64,000 bases of DNA from Gaiellasilicea sp963806955 (GTDB lineage: Bacteria > Actinomycetota > Thermoleophilia > Gaiellales > Gaiellaceae), in assembly GCA_963806955.1 (NCBI GenBank), contig CAWDZG010000002.1, forward strand, positions 930,001-994,000, read 5' to 3'. Positions 25,405 to 34,537 of the stretch are shown piece by piece. The notes beneath the pieces are model-generated. The model saw only the letters and a program-made list of their open reading frames with translations, ran no database searches and was not told where the DNA came from. Each line of letters opens with the position of its first letter. Positions within the stretch are counted from its first letter, which is position 1. The position numbers and the translations under genes are program-made.

Positions 25405-25410
25405 AACCTA
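25405..25410 (-). promoter_or_regulatory. -10 element of the rmlACD operon
   Basis: TAGGTT on the minus strand, 7 nt before the GTG at 25397; no Shine-Dalgarno in between. Likely leaderless promoter for the yczE-like/rmlA/rmlC/rmlD operon. It is divergent from the small gene at 25433. Confidence 0.5.
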
Positions 25411-25432
25411 GCCGGGCGCGCATAACCGAGGT

Positions 25433-25636
25433 ATGACCGAACGTGAGGTGCAGCACGAGCCGCAGGTGCTCGAGGGCGAGGACGAGTTGCCGCGGCAGCC
25501 GTCGCCTCCCCTGGACCCCTACACGCCCGAGCCCGGCCCGCGGAGCGGCGACCAGCGGGCGTTCCGCGTGATGAGGCTCGCCTGGGTGCTGCTCGGGATC
25601 CTCGCCGTGATCGTCTTGTACGTGGCGCTGCGCTAA
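25433..25636 (+). CDS. 67-residue single-helix membrane protein
   Basis: A small protein with an acidic, Pro-rich N-terminal half (about 1-40), then a C-terminal membrane helix MRLAWVLLGILAVIVLYVAL and one final Arg. It would be anchored with the N-terminus in the cytoplasm or outside; no family recognised. A CATAAC sequence 6 nt before the ATG may be its -10. Its TAA stop interlocks with the TAG of the convergent glycosidase (shared CTAA). Confidence 0.65.
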   Translation: MTEREVQHEPQVLEGEDELPRQPSPPLDPYTPEPGPRSGDQRAFRVMRLAWVLLGILAVIVLYVALR

Positions 25637-26865
25637 CGCGCGAGCAGCGACGGGCTCCAGGCGCGGTCGCCCGGCGAGTAGATCCGGACGCGCGTCCCCT
25701 TCGCTGCCACGACGGCGACGGAGAGGTAGCCGCGCGGGCTCGTCCGCCGATAGCCGCCGGCGAAGCGCCACGTCCCGTTCGTGCGCACCTGGACGCGGTA
25801 GCGCTGGCCGCCCGTGCGTGGCCGCACCTGGCCCCAGAGCACGAGCTTGCCCCCGCTACGCCCCGCCTGCGCGAGCGGGAAGCGGAACGCGAGCGCGCTG
25901 AGCTTCGGACGGCCCGAGTTGTCGTAGAGACCGCTCTGGAAGCGCGCCGTCTCGGGCTCGTCCTTGACGAGGTAGTGGATCAGCATGTCGACGCGCGCCG
26001 CTCGGTAGGTGCGCAGGGCGGCCTGGCCGACCAGCTCCGCCTGCCGCTGCTCGGTGACGCCGAAGGGGCCGGTCTGGTAGCCGTACTCGGTCAGCCAGAT
26101 CCGCTTCGCGCCGAAGGCGAGGCGCACTTCCCGCAGGAGCCGGTCGAGCGTCGCCATCGTGATCGTCGTGCAGTGCGCGCACCCGCCGGAGAACGGCGTC
26201 TCGCGGCTGTTGGACGGATACGGATGGTGGGCGTAGGCGTCGAGCTTCGCGCGCGCCTTGCGCATCCCGCGGATCCACGAGACCGGTGAGACGCCGCCGC
26301 TTCCGCCACGGGGGGCAGTGACGCCGCCCGCGACCTTCGCCCGCCGGTTGACGGCGTGGATCGCGACATAGGCGGGGTTGAGCAGCTGCTTGACGTAGAC
26401 CGCCGCGCTCGTCGGGCGCAGCCAGCGCGCCTGGTTCGGCTCGTTCCAGATCAGCCACTGGTTCACCCAGCTGTAGCGCGCTGCAGCCGTGCCCGCGAAC
26501 TCCGCGAACGACGCGGCGGTGGGTGCGTAGTTCGATGTCCGGCCGCCGTTGGCCCAGCGGGGCGAGCCGACGAGGCCGACGACTGCGGGAATCCCGCGCT
26601 CGCGCAGTCCCTCGAGCACCCGATCGGTCTCCTCCCACTCGAAGGAGCCACGTGTCGCCTCGATCCGGTCCCAGTGCAGGTTGAACCGGACGAGGTCGAC
26701 CCCGAGCGCCTCCAGCCGGTCGAGTCGCTGCGCGAGTGTCCCCGACCCGTGCTTCAGCCACGCATCGTCCTGGATCCCGTAGCGGATGCCGCTGGAGGCG
26801 CTCGCGCCGGGGGCGAGCACGGCCACGAACGCGCAGGCGAGGATGGCTAGAACGAGCAGGCGCAT
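25633..26865 (-). CDS. Secreted clan-A glycoside hydrolase-like protein
   Basis: A 410-residue exported protein with a signal peptide (about 1-23) and a TIM-barrel glycosidase fold. LVRFNLHWDRIE marks an early strand, WLIWNEPNQARW holds the expected acid/base Glu (about residue 142), and RIWLTEYGYQTG holds the expected nucleophile Glu (about 257). The spacing fits GH5/GH39-like clan A enzymes. After about 330 there is a beta-sandwich tail. CAHC near residue 227 may form a disulfide. Substrate unknown; a surface or plant polysaccharide is plausible. Confidence 0.8.
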   Translation of the reverse strand: MRLLVLAILACAFVAVLAPGASASSGIRYGIQDDAWLKHGSGTLAQRLDRLEALGVDLVRFNLHWDRIEATRGSFEWEETDRVLEGLRERGIPAVVGLVGSPRWANGGRTSNYAPTAASFAEFAGTAAARYSWVNQWLIWNEPNQARWLRPTSAAVYVKQLLNPAYVAIHAVNRRAKVAGGVTAPRGGSGGVSPVSWIRGMRKARAKLDAYAHHPYPSNSRETPFSGGCAHCTTITMATLDRLLREVRLAFGAKRIWLTEYGYQTGPFGVTEQRQAELVGQAALRTYRAARVDMLIHYLVKDEPETARFQSGLYDNSGRPKLSALAFRFPLAQAGRSGGKLVLWGQVRPRTGGQRYRVQVRTNGTWRFAGGYRRTSPRGYLSVAVVAAKGTRVRIYSPGDRAWSPSLLAR

Positions 26866-26911
26866 CGGACCTGCCTTCCCGTCCGCAGGCGATTCGACAC
26901 CCGAGAGCCGT

Positions 26912-29086
26912 TCAGCGAAGGGGTGAAGGCTCCACCCGAAGGACTCGTGCGGCTCGCTCGGGGAGCCACCAGTTCCAGCGGCCGAACAGCCGCATCAGGG
27001 CCGGGACGAGGACGGCGCGAATCAGCGTCGCGTCGAGGAAGATCGCGATCGCGAGACCCAGGCCGAACTCCTGCAGGCCGACGATCGACCCGGCGGCGAA
27101 CCCCGAGAACGCCGCCACCATCACGATCGCCGCGGCGGTCACGATCCGGCCCGTGCGCTCGAGCCCCTGTGCGACCGCCTCGACGTTCGACGCGCCCTCG
27201 TCCCAGAACTCGCGCATCCGGGTGACGAGAAAGACCTCGTAGTCCATCGAGAGCCCGAACAGCATCGCGAAGAGAAAGATCGGGATCCACGCCTCGACCT
27301 GGTCGAACTGGTACAGCCCGAGCAGGTCCGCGCCGATCCCGTACTTGAACACGATCACGACGAGCCCGTACGTCGCCCCGATCGCGAGCAGGTTCAGCAC
27401 CACGGCCTTGAGCGGCAGGAGCAGGGAGCGGAAGGCGCGGGCCAGCGTGATGTAGGTGAGGATCAGCACCGCCAGCACGAGCCACGGGAACGCGCCGTAT
27501 GCGCTGTCGATGAAGTCGATCCCCTGCGCCGGGCCGCCGCCGGCCAGCACGGTCGCCGAGCCGGGGAAGCGCGCGGCGGGGATCAGGTCGTTGCGAAGCC
27601 GGCGGGCGAAGTCCTGCGCGGCGAGCTCGCCGTACTCGTGGCGTCCCGAGACGCTGAGGTACGCGTACCGACCGTCGGGGTCGACGTACGGAGGAGCCGA
27701 CGCGTAGTCGACGCGCGCGACCTCTGGATCGGCGCGCAGCGCCGCGACGAGTCTGCTGGTAGCGGCCTGCACGGGCGGCGTGAAGATGCCGCTCGACGCT
27801 CCCGCGTCGACGACGACCTGGGTCGGAGCCAGCGCGCCCGGGCCGACCGCGTCGCGGAGGACGTTGAAGCCGCGGATCGACTCCGGCGACTGCGGCGTCC
27901 CCGACGCGGATCCCGGTGTCAGCTCGAGGTCGAGCACCGGCACGGCGGCCGCGACGAGGACGGTCACGCCGACGGCGAGATACCGGAGCGGGCGCCGCAT
28001 GATCGAGCGGGCGAGCCGGGCCCAGAGTCCGTTCGCCGGGTCGGAGGTGCCCGCGAAGCGCGGCACCGGCAGCCGCAGGCGGCCGCGGAGGAAGTCCGCC
28101 ACGTGCACGCGGCGCGTGCCGCGGCGGCCGAAGAGCGAGAGCAGGGCCGGCTGCAACGTCATCGCGGCGAGGATCGACACGAGCGGGATCAGGAAGCCGC
28201 CCACGCCCATCGAGACCATGAACGGCAGCGGCATGAAGAGCAGCAGAGCGAGCCCGATCGCCACCGTGGCGCCGGAGAAGACCACCGCGCGGCCGGCGGT
28301 CTCCATCGTGCGGACGACCGCATCGTCCTTGTCGTCGCCGCGCTCCAGCTCCTCGCGGAAGCGGTAGACGATCAGGAGCGAGTAGTCGATCGCGATCCCC
28401 AGCCCGATCAGCTGGACGAGGTTCGTGACGTAGACCGCCGTCGTCATGTAGTGGGCGACGACCCAGACGATCCCGAGCGTCGCGGAGATCGTCGAGGCGG
28501 CGACGATGAACGGCATCAGGACGGCGAACGAGAGCCCGAAGACCGCGAGCAGGACGGCGAGCGCGATCGGCAGCGCGATCGCCTCTCCCTTCAACAGGTC
28601 CTCCGCGAAGATCGGGTCGAGGTCCGCCTGAATCGCCGGCGTACCGCTGACGAAGGTCTCGGCGCCCAACGGCTCGCCGATCGCCGCGCGAACGCCGTCG
28701 GTCCGCTCCTTCGCCTCGGTGAGGTCGAGTGGTGTGCCGATCGTGGCGAAGACGACGGTCGGCCCGGCGACCTGCAACGGTTGCGACCGGCCGCCGCGGA
28801 CGGCTGCAGCGCCGCGCTCGAGCGCCGCCTCGAGGTCTGCGCGCACGGCCGGGTCGCCCGAGTCGGCCACCCGGAAGATCACGAGGAACGACCCGTCGTC
28901 GCGCTGCCCGAACTGCTGCTGCAGCAGCTGGCGCGCCTCCTCGGAATCGGTCCCGGGCGTCGTGAACTCGTTCGAGAGGAGCTTGCTCAGGCCGACGCTG
29001 AGCGTGCCACCGACGAGGAAGAGCACCAGCCAGGCTCCGACGACCGGCCAGCGATGCCGAAGGACGAACCGCGTCCAGCGTTCCAT
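26912..29086 (-). CDS. MMPL-family RND-type exporter
   Basis: A 724-residue membrane transporter with the MmpL layout: one helix (about 12-32), a large outer domain, five helices (about 165-345), a second outer domain, and five more helices (about 525-700). Core motifs include VQLIGLGIAIDYSLLIVYRFRE and its C-terminal repeat AMLFGLSMDYEVFLVTRMRE, whose Asp-Tyr pairs carry the proton relay. Family members export lipids or drugs by proton motive force. A 43-residue membrane peptide lies immediately upstream, 1 nt away. No regulator is next to it. Confidence 0.9.
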   Translation of the reverse strand: MERWTRFVLRHRWPVVGAWLVLFLVGGTLSVGLSKLLSNEFTTPGTDSEEARQLLQQQFGQRDDGSFLVIFRVADSGDPAVRADLEAALERGAAAVRGGRSQPLQVAGPTVVFATIGTPLDLTEAKERTDGVRAAIGEPLGAETFVSGTPAIQADLDPIFAEDLLKGEAIALPIALAVLLAVFGLSFAVLMPFIVAASTISATLGIVWVVAHYMTTAVYVTNLVQLIGLGIAIDYSLLIVYRFREELERGDDKDDAVVRTMETAGRAVVFSGATVAIGLALLLFMPLPFMVSMGVGGFLIPLVSILAAMTLQPALLSLFGRRGTRRVHVADFLRGRLRLPVPRFAGTSDPANGLWARLARSIMRRPLRYLAVGVTVLVAAAVPVLDLELTPGSASGTPQSPESIRGFNVLRDAVGPGALAPTQVVVDAGASSGIFTPPVQAATSRLVAALRADPEVARVDYASAPPYVDPDGRYAYLSVSGRHEYGELAAQDFARRLRNDLIPAARFPGSATVLAGGGPAQGIDFIDSAYGAFPWLVLAVLILTYITLARAFRSLLLPLKAVVLNLLAIGATYGLVVIVFKYGIGADLLGLYQFDQVEAWIPIFLFAMLFGLSMDYEVFLVTRMREFWDEGASNVEAVAQGLERTGRIVTAAAIVMVAAFSGFAAGSIVGLQEFGLGLAIAIFLDATLIRAVLVPALMRLFGRWNWWLPERAARVLRVEPSPLR

Positions 29087-29087
29087 C

Positions 29088-29219
29088 TCAGCGGCCCTGC
29101 CGCCGCACCGCCTTTCGCCGCTTCACCATCGGCGCATGGCGCACCGCTGCGACCCACACGTACGTTGCGAGGGCGAGCGCGGCGCCCACCAGCTTGACGA
29201 TCCGCTTCACGAACGTCAT
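29088..29219 (-). CDS. 43-residue basic membrane peptide
   Basis: A small frame read directly: MTFVKRIVKLVGAALALATY, then a basic tail (VKRRKAVRRQGR). One membrane helix flanked by Lys/Arg. The start is ATG 29219, 7 nt after a TAGGAT -10 box; the stop lies 1 nt before the ATG of the MMPL exporter, so it is probably translated with it and may be an accessory peptide. No family recognised. Confidence 0.55.
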   Translation of the reverse strand: MTFVKRIVKLVGAALALATYVWVAAVRHAPMVKRRKAVRRQGR

Positions 29220-29226
29220 GCGTCGG

Positions 29227-29248
29227 ATCCTACGTACCGGGGTAGGGT
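29227..29248. promoter_or_regulatory. Divergent leaderless promoters (MMPL unit and hsp20-lon)
   Basis: The minus-strand TAGGAT at 29227-29232 stands 7 nt before ATG 29219, and the plus-strand TAGGGT at 29243-29248 stands 7 nt before ATG 29256. Only 10 bp separate the two -10 boxes, so polymerases on the two sides would compete. No HAIR or CIRCE heat-shock operator was recognised here. Confidence 0.5.
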
Positions 29249-29255
29249 TCGCCGG

Positions 29256-29693
29256 ATGGCGCGGCGCGATATCGACCGCCTGCAGGGGGAGATCGAGGAG
29301 CTCTTCGCCGATCTGTGGCAGGTGCCACGCTTCTCCGGCAGCCGGAGCGGCTTCCGGCCGGCGGCCGACTGCTTCGTCACCGACGAGCCACCACAGCTCG
29401 TGGTCGTGGTCGAGCTGGCCGGCGTCGACCCCGACACGATCGAGCTCTCGCTGGCTGGCCGCGTGCTGACGATCTCGGGCACGCGCCCGCGCCCGCGCGA
29501 GCCGGGCCAGGTCTACCAGCAGGCCGAGATCGAGTACGGAGCCTTCGAACGCCGTCTCCAGCTCGAGCGGGAGATCGACGCGGCCGCGGCGACGGCGATG
29601 TACGAGGCGGGGCTGCTCCGGATCACGCTGCCGCTGGCCGAGCGCCCGCCGCGCAGGCGGCAGGTTGCGATCGTCGTGCGCAGGCAGTCATGA
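29256..29693 (+). CDS. Hsp20/alpha-crystallin small heat-shock protein
   Basis: A 145-residue small chaperone. The alpha-crystallin domain spans about 40-135 (LVVVVELAGVDPDTIELSLAGRVLTISGTR, then the end motif AGLLRITLPLAE), with a short N-terminal arm and basic tail. The usual C-terminal I-x-I motif appears as VAIVV. These proteins hold unfolding clients. It overlaps lon by 4 nt (ATGA), so holding and degradation functions are produced together. The ATG is 7 nt after a -10 box (leaderless). Confidence 0.9.
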   Translation: MARRDIDRLQGEIEELFADLWQVPRFSGSRSGFRPAADCFVTDEPPQLVVVVELAGVDPDTIELSLAGRVLTISGTRPRPREPGQVYQQAEIEYGAFERRLQLEREIDAAAATAMYEAGLLRITLPLAERPPRRRQVAIVVRRQS

Positions 29694-32074
29694 CCGAGAG
29701 CGCGTCGGAGCGCCTGCGCCTGCCGGTCCTGCCGTTGAAGGAGACGGTGGTCTTCCCGGAGTCGATGACGCCGCTGGCGGTGGGCCAGGAGCGCTCGGTG
29801 AAGTTGATCGACGACGTCCTCTCCGGCGAGCGCATGCTCGCGCTCTTCACCGTGCGAAACGCCGCGGCCGACCCGCCGGACTGGGACGACCTCTACACGG
29901 TCGGCACCGTCGCCGTCGTCCACAAGATGATCAAGGTGCCCGACGGGACGCTGCGGATCCTCGTCCAGGGCTTGCAGCGGGTCCGCCTGGTCGAGCCGCT
30001 CGAGGTGAATCCCTACCTCGTCGCCGAGCTGGAGGACCTGCCCGACACGATCCCCGACTCGCCCGAGGCGACTGCCCTCACCCGCAACGTGCAGCAGCAG
30101 TTCGCGCAGATCATCGGCATGACCCCGTACCTGCCGGAGGAGCTCCAGCTCGCCGCCGGCAACGTCGACGACCCGAGCGCGCTCTGCCACCTGGTCGGCT
30201 CGACGCTGCGCCTGACGACCGCCGAGCGGCAGCAGCTGCTCGAGACGGTCGACGTCGAGGAGCGGCTGCGCGCCGTCAGCCTCATCCTCAGCCGCGAGGT
30301 CGAGATGTCGGAGCTCGGCTCGAAGATCCAGTCGCAGGTCGCGAGCGAGATCGACAAGGGGCAGCGCGAGTTCTTCCTCCGCCAGCAACTGAAGGCGATC
30401 CAGGACGAGCTGGGCGAGGGCGACGACCAGCAGGCCGAGCTCAACGAGTTGCGCGAGCTGATCGAGGAGAAGCTGCTGCCCGAGCACGCCGAGCGGGTCG
30501 CGACCCGCGAGCTCGGCCGGCTCGAGCGGCTGCCCCCGGCCGCGGCCGAGTACGGCGTGATCCGGACGTATCTCGACTGGATCCTCTCGCTGCCCTGGAA
30601 CGAGCAGACCGAGGACAACCTCGACCTCGACCACGCCCGCGCGATCCTCGACGAGGACCACTTCGACCTGGAGAAGGTGAAGGAGCGGATCGTCGAGCAC
30701 CTCGCCGTCTCGAAGCTCAAGAACGACCTCTCCGGCCCGATCCTCTGCTTCGTCGGGCCGCCCGGCGTCGGCAAGACCTCGCTCGGCCACTCGATCGCCC
30801 GCGCGCTCGGCCGCAGGTTCGCGCGCATCTCCGTCGGCGGCGTCCGTGACGAGTCCGAGATCCGCGGCCACCGGCGCACGTACATCGGCGCGATGCCGGG
30901 GACGATCGTCCGTGCGATCCGCGACGCCGAGTCGTCCAATCCCGTCTTCCTGATCGACGAGATCGACAAGATGGGCGCCGACTTCCGCGGCGACCCGGCC
31001 TCGGCGATGCTCGAGGTGCTCGACCCCGAGCAGCACTCGAGCTTCCGCGACCACTACCTCGACCTGCCGTACGACCTTTCGAAGGTGCTCTTCATCTGCA
31101 CCGCGAACACGCTCGACACGATCCCGGGGCCGCTGCTCGACCGGATGGACGTGATCCAGCTCTCGGGCTACACCCACGACGAGAAGCTCGGGATCGCCAA
31201 GCGCTACCTCGTCCCGAAGCAGATCGCCGCGCACGGCCTGAAGAAGAGCAAGCTCTCGATTCCCGACCGCACGCTGCGGCTCGTGATCGCCGAGCACACG
31301 CGCGAGGCCGGCGTGCGCAACCTCGAGCGCCAGATCGCGACCCTCTGCCGCAAGGCGGCGACGCTCGTCGCGCGCGGGCACGGGGAGAAGATCAAGGTCG
31401 ACGAGGGGCAGGTGCGCGAGTGGCTCGGGCCGCGAAAGTTCTCGGCCGATGCCCGCAAGCGCACCGCCGACCCCGGCGTCGCGACCGGGCTCGCGTACAC
31501 GACCGTCGGCGGCGACGTGCTCTTCATCGAGGCGACCGCGTACCCGGGCAAGGGCCGGCTGAAGATCACGGGCCAGCTCGGCGAGGTGATGCAGGAGTCC
31601 GCCCAGGCAGCGCTCTCCTGGGTGCGCTCGCACACGGACGAGCTGGGCATGGAAGAGAGCTGGTTCGCCGAGCACGACGTCCACATCCACGTGCCCGCCG
31701 GCGCGGTGCCGAAGGACGGCCCCTCGGCGGGGGTGACGATGGCGACCGCGATCGCGTCGCTCATCCGAGGCGTGCCGGTCGACGACGACGTCGGCATGAC
31801 CGGAGAGATCACCCTGACCGGCCAGGTGCTGCCGATCGGAGGCGTCCGTGAGAAGGTGCTCGCGGCCCAGCGCGCGGGTCTGAAGCGCGTGATCCTGCCG
31901 CAGGAGAACGTCCACGACCTCGACGAGTTGCCACCCGAGACACGAAAGGAGCTGGAGTTCGTCCTCGCCGATCACGTCGAGGACGTGTTCGCGGATGCGT
32001 TCCGGGGCTCGAGCGGGCGATCAAGGCCCCGCCAGGCCTCGGTCCACCGCCAGGCAGCGGCAACGCGCCGCTAG
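29690..32074 (+). CDS. lon: ATP-dependent Lon protease
   Basis: A 794-residue LonA protease. Domains: N-terminal substrate domain (about 10-205, starting LPVLPLKETVVFPE), a coiled-coil linker, AAA+ module with Walker A GPPGVGKTS (about 356) and Walker B FLIDEIDKMG, and a C-terminal Ser-Lys protease domain with PKDGPSAGVT (Ser about 679) and GGVREKVLAAQRAG (Lys about 722). Full length for the family. It degrades damaged and regulatory proteins. Translationally coupled to hsp20. Confidence 0.97.
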   Translation: MTESASERLRLPVLPLKETVVFPESMTPLAVGQERSVKLIDDVLSGERMLALFTVRNAAADPPDWDDLYTVGTVAVVHKMIKVPDGTLRILVQGLQRVRLVEPLEVNPYLVAELEDLPDTIPDSPEATALTRNVQQQFAQIIGMTPYLPEELQLAAGNVDDPSALCHLVGSTLRLTTAERQQLLETVDVEERLRAVSLILSREVEMSELGSKIQSQVASEIDKGQREFFLRQQLKAIQDELGEGDDQQAELNELRELIEEKLLPEHAERVATRELGRLERLPPAAAEYGVIRTYLDWILSLPWNEQTEDNLDLDHARAILDEDHFDLEKVKERIVEHLAVSKLKNDLSGPILCFVGPPGVGKTSLGHSIARALGRRFARISVGGVRDESEIRGHRRTYIGAMPGTIVRAIRDAESSNPVFLIDEIDKMGADFRGDPASAMLEVLDPEQHSSFRDHYLDLPYDLSKVLFICTANTLDTIPGPLLDRMDVIQLSGYTHDEKLGIAKRYLVPKQIAAHGLKKSKLSIPDRTLRLVIAEHTREAGVRNLERQIATLCRKAATLVARGHGEKIKVDEGQVREWLGPRKFSADARKRTADPGVATGLAYTTVGGDVLFIEATAYPGKGRLKITGQLGEVMQESAQAALSWVRSHTDELGMEESWFAEHDVHIHVPAGAVPKDGPSAGVTMATAIASLIRGVPVDDDVGMTGEITLTGQVLPIGGVREKVLAAQRAGLKRVILPQENVHDLDELPPETRKELEFVLADHVEDVFADAFRGSSGRSRPRQASVHRQAAATRR

Positions 32075-32144
32075 TGCTGTTTGCAGGGAGCCCTGGACGG
32101 CAAGACTGACAGAGCCGACACCAAGACCGAAAGGACGGGCCGGA

Positions 32145-32582
32145 ATGGCCAAGACGAAGGACAAGCTCTACGACACCGCCGACACGATGCGGCCGTACGT
32201 CGATCGTGCGCTGCACGACGACGATCTGCACGACAACCTCAAAGAGGCCTTCAAGGCAGCCCGGGACGTGTACGCCGAGCTGCTCGGCAACCGGAACCTG
32301 ACCGGGACCGCGATGCGCGCGGCGACCGACAAGGACATCCAGGACAACCTGAAGAAGGCCGTCGACGAGCTGCGCACAGCAGCGAACCGCGTGCAGGGCA
32401 AGGAGGATCACGGCGCCCGCAACACGATGCTGCTGCTGGCCGGGATCACCGCCGGCATCCTCTTCAACCCGATGACGGGCCCGCAGACCCGCCAGTGGCT
32501 GATGGACAAGCTCACGGGCGAGAGCTCGGACGACTACTCCTACACGCCGCCTCAGAACACGAACGCCGACTCGGCCGCGTAG
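32145..32582 (+). CDS. Small helical protein with membrane segment (YtxH-like)
   Basis: A 145-residue protein with an amphipathic helical N-terminal region (about 1-85, rich in Asp/Lys), a hydrophobic stretch MLLLAGITAGILFNPMTGPQ (about 98-117) and a polar tail. The GxxxGxLFxPxxGxxTR pattern resembles YtxH-type membrane-associated stress proteins. It follows lon after 70 nt and has a weak GGACGGG upstream of its ATG. Stress-related role is plausible from context only. Confidence 0.6.
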   Translation: MAKTKDKLYDTADTMRPYVDRALHDDDLHDNLKEAFKAARDVYAELLGNRNLTGTAMRAATDKDIQDNLKKAVDELRTAANRVQGKEDHGARNTMLLLAGITAGILFNPMTGPQTRQWLMDKLTGESSDDYSYTPPQNTNADSAA

Positions 32583-32637
32583 GCCGGGTCACCCTCGTCG
32601 CAGCCGCAGCGGCTGAGTGTCCGCCCCGTGCGGATTC

Positions 32638-34056
32638 TCAGCCTGCGGCGACCGGCGCGACGAGCGCGCGGTCGAGCGAGCCCGGATCGAGGCCGCTCGC
32701 GCTCGAGATGTCGCTGGCGCCGAGCAGCAGGGCGCCGGGTCGCGGCGCGGTCGCGGTCGCGGGAACGGGTGGCGCCCAGCCGCGGCCGACCGCGAACGTC
32801 ACGTCGGCGAGGCGGCGCCAGGCGGCCAGGTAGTCGAATGGGTTGACCGCCCCGTCCTCGTAGCCGAGCGGCAGCAGGCCGACCGGGTGGATCTCGAAGT
32901 GGAGGTGGAACGGCGTCCCCTGGGCGTCGCCGCTGTTGCCGTTGAACCCGAGCACCTGCCCCGCGCGCACCTCGGCGCCGTCGCGGGCCAACGGCGTATA
33001 GGCGGCGAGGTGGGCGTAGTAGAACTGGTTGCCCTGGCGGTCGCGGAGCCAGAGCCGCCACCCGCCGACCCTGTTCCAGCCGACGGAGAAGACGGTGCCG
33101 TCGGCCGCGGCGAGGATCGGAGCGCCGAGTGCGGCGAAGATGTCGGTGCCGAGGTGCCGCCCGGTCGTGGCCCGCGGCGCACCCCACGTGTCGCCGAACG
33201 AGGCGTCGCCGTAGACCGGGAAGACGTAGCCGCCCGGCGACAGGGGCGCCGAGACGTTCTGGGGTGGCGTCTTGAAGAGGGGCCCGCCGACGCCGGGCAC
33301 GCCGCGCGGGGCCGCCGGCTTCGGCAGCGGCTGCTTCCGCTTCGGCGGGACGCCGGAGGGCGTTTGCGGCACGGGAGTCGTCGTCACCGGCGGCGCCGGC
33401 TCGGGCACGGGCGCGCTCGTCGATGCCGCCGCCTCGACACGCCCGACGAAGATCTGGGTGCCGGCCGGCTGGCCGCCGTGGTCGGCCGTGAGCACGAGGT
33501 GGAGCGCCGTGACGGAGCCGCGCGCATTCTTCGTCCCGGCCGCAACGGGCGCGTCGGCGGTCTGCTCGAGTGCGACCAGGTACCCCCAGTCGCCCAGCTG
33601 GAAGCGCTGGTTGGCCGTGGGAGTGATCGGCGCTCCGAAGACGGTCAGGCCCGTGACGGTCGAGCCGCCGACGTCGGCGCCGTCGCCGGAGGCCTTCGCG
33701 CGCGCTGCCACGCTCTGCGCGGTGATCTCGCCGTTGAAGATCGTGATCGAGAGCACGTCGGCGACGGCCTGAGCGGCGGCGGCGCCGTCCGGCCGGACCG
33801 CCGCGCTGGACGAGAGGGCGCCCGTGCGGATGAACGAGCCGTCACCGGGGTAGGCGAACGCGTCGGCAACTCCCGAGGGCGTCGTGCTGGGCGCAGCCGA
33901 CGCCGCAGCCACCGTCACGGGCTGGCCCGGCGGGACGACGGAGACGCCGTGGGCACCGGCGGAGACGACCGCGGGTGGCGCAGGTGTGCTCGCGCCCGTC
34001 GCCGCAGCGGCAAGGGCTCCGGCGAGCAGGAGCAATGCGATCAACCTCAGGTGCAC
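32638..34056 (-). CDS. Secreted M23-family metallopeptidase
   Basis: A 472-residue exported protein. Signal peptide (about 1-22), a beta-rich domain of unknown type (about 50-210), a Pro-rich linker (about 215-265), then a LytM/M23 domain with zinc ligands in GRHLGTDIFA (His, Asp) and HLHFEIHP (His). The catalytic set looks complete, so it may cut peptidoglycan cross-bridges, or act as an amidase activator. A GATAAT box lies 8 nt before the GTG start. It is divergent from the Fur/Zur gene. Confidence 0.85.
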   Translation of the reverse strand: MHLRLIALLLLAGALAAAATGASTPAPPAVVSAGAHGVSVVPPGQPVTVAAASAAPSTTPSGVADAFAYPGDGSFIRTGALSSSAAVRPDGAAAAQAVADVLSITIFNGEITAQSVAARAKASGDGADVGGSTVTGLTVFGAPITPTANQRFQLGDWGYLVALEQTADAPVAAGTKNARGSVTALHLVLTADHGGQPAGTQIFVGRVEAAASTSAPVPEPAPPVTTTPVPQTPSGVPPKRKQPLPKPAAPRGVPGVGGPLFKTPPQNVSAPLSPGGYVFPVYGDASFGDTWGAPRATTGRHLGTDIFAALGAPILAAADGTVFSVGWNRVGGWRLWLRDRQGNQFYYAHLAAYTPLARDGAEVRAGQVLGFNGNSGDAQGTPFHLHFEIHPVGLLPLGYEDGAVNPFDYLAAWRRLADVTFAVGRGWAPPVPATATAPRPGALLLGASDISSASGLDPGSLDRALVAPVAAG

Positions 34057-34102
34057 GGCCCCCCATTATCCGAATATCGCGGGACGTTGCGCCGGAAACT
34101 TG

Positions 34103-34132
34103 TTGAGAATGAGAATCATGTTCAGCTAGAGT
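34103..34132 (+). promoter_or_regulatory. Promoter and Fur/Zur-type operator of the zur-zip operon
   Basis: TTGAGA (34103-34108) and TAGAGT (34127-34132) are 18 nt apart and the GTG follows after 6 nt, so the transcript is probably leaderless. TGAGAATGAGAATCA (34104-34118) matches the ends of the 7-1-7 Fur-family box (TGAnAATnATTnTCA) and covers the -35, so the metal-loaded repressor would block its own operon. Confidence 0.65.
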
Positions 34133-34138
34133 GCGGCC

Positions 34139-34537
34139 GTGACCGAGGGGCTCCACCTTCCGGACGGCGTTCGCGCGACCGTCCAGCGGCGGGCGGTGCT
34201 GCGCGCCGTCGGCGAGGCACAGGGCAGCTTCACGGTCGCCGAGCTGCACGACCGCGCCCGCACGCACGAGCCCCGGCTCGGCCTCGCCACCACCTACCGC
34301 ACGGTCGAGCTGCTCCGGGCGAGCGGCGGCGTCCACCCCCTGCTCGGTGAGGGACGGCACACGTACGTCCGCTGCCGGCCGGACCATCACCACCACCTCG
34401 TCTGCACGAGCTGCGGCGGCGTCGAGGAGACGGACCTCTGTGCGGCACCCTCCGAGACGGAGCTGCGCCGTCGCCACGGCTTCACCGCGGCGGCACACGA
34501 GCTGGACATCTACGGCACCTGCAGGCGCTGCGCGTGA
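34139..34537 (+). CDS. Fur-family metal-responsive repressor, probably Zur
   Basis: A 132-residue Fur-superfamily regulator. N-terminal winged helix (VQRRAVLRAVGEAQGSFTVAEL...LATTYRTVELL) and C-terminal metal/dimer domain with HHHHLVCTSCGG and a second Cys pair in YGTCRRCA, which together form the structural zinc site. Linkage to a ZIP transporter favours zinc (Zur) over iron. The GTG overlaps no upstream gene and is probably at the 5' end of its mRNA. GTGA overlap with the transporter downstream. Confidence 0.85.
   Translation: MTEGLHLPDGVRATVQRRAVLRAVGEAQGSFTVAELHDRARTHEPRLGLATTYRTVELLRASGGVHPLLGEGRHTYVRCRPDHHHHLVCTSCGGVEETDLCAAPSETELRRRHGFTAAAHELDIYGTCRRCA

Noticed and set aside
29513..31975. 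Open frame of about 820 codons antisense to lon
   Set aside because: Shadow of lon; protein is Arg/Asp/Leu-rich with no recognisable fold, and lon is intact on +.
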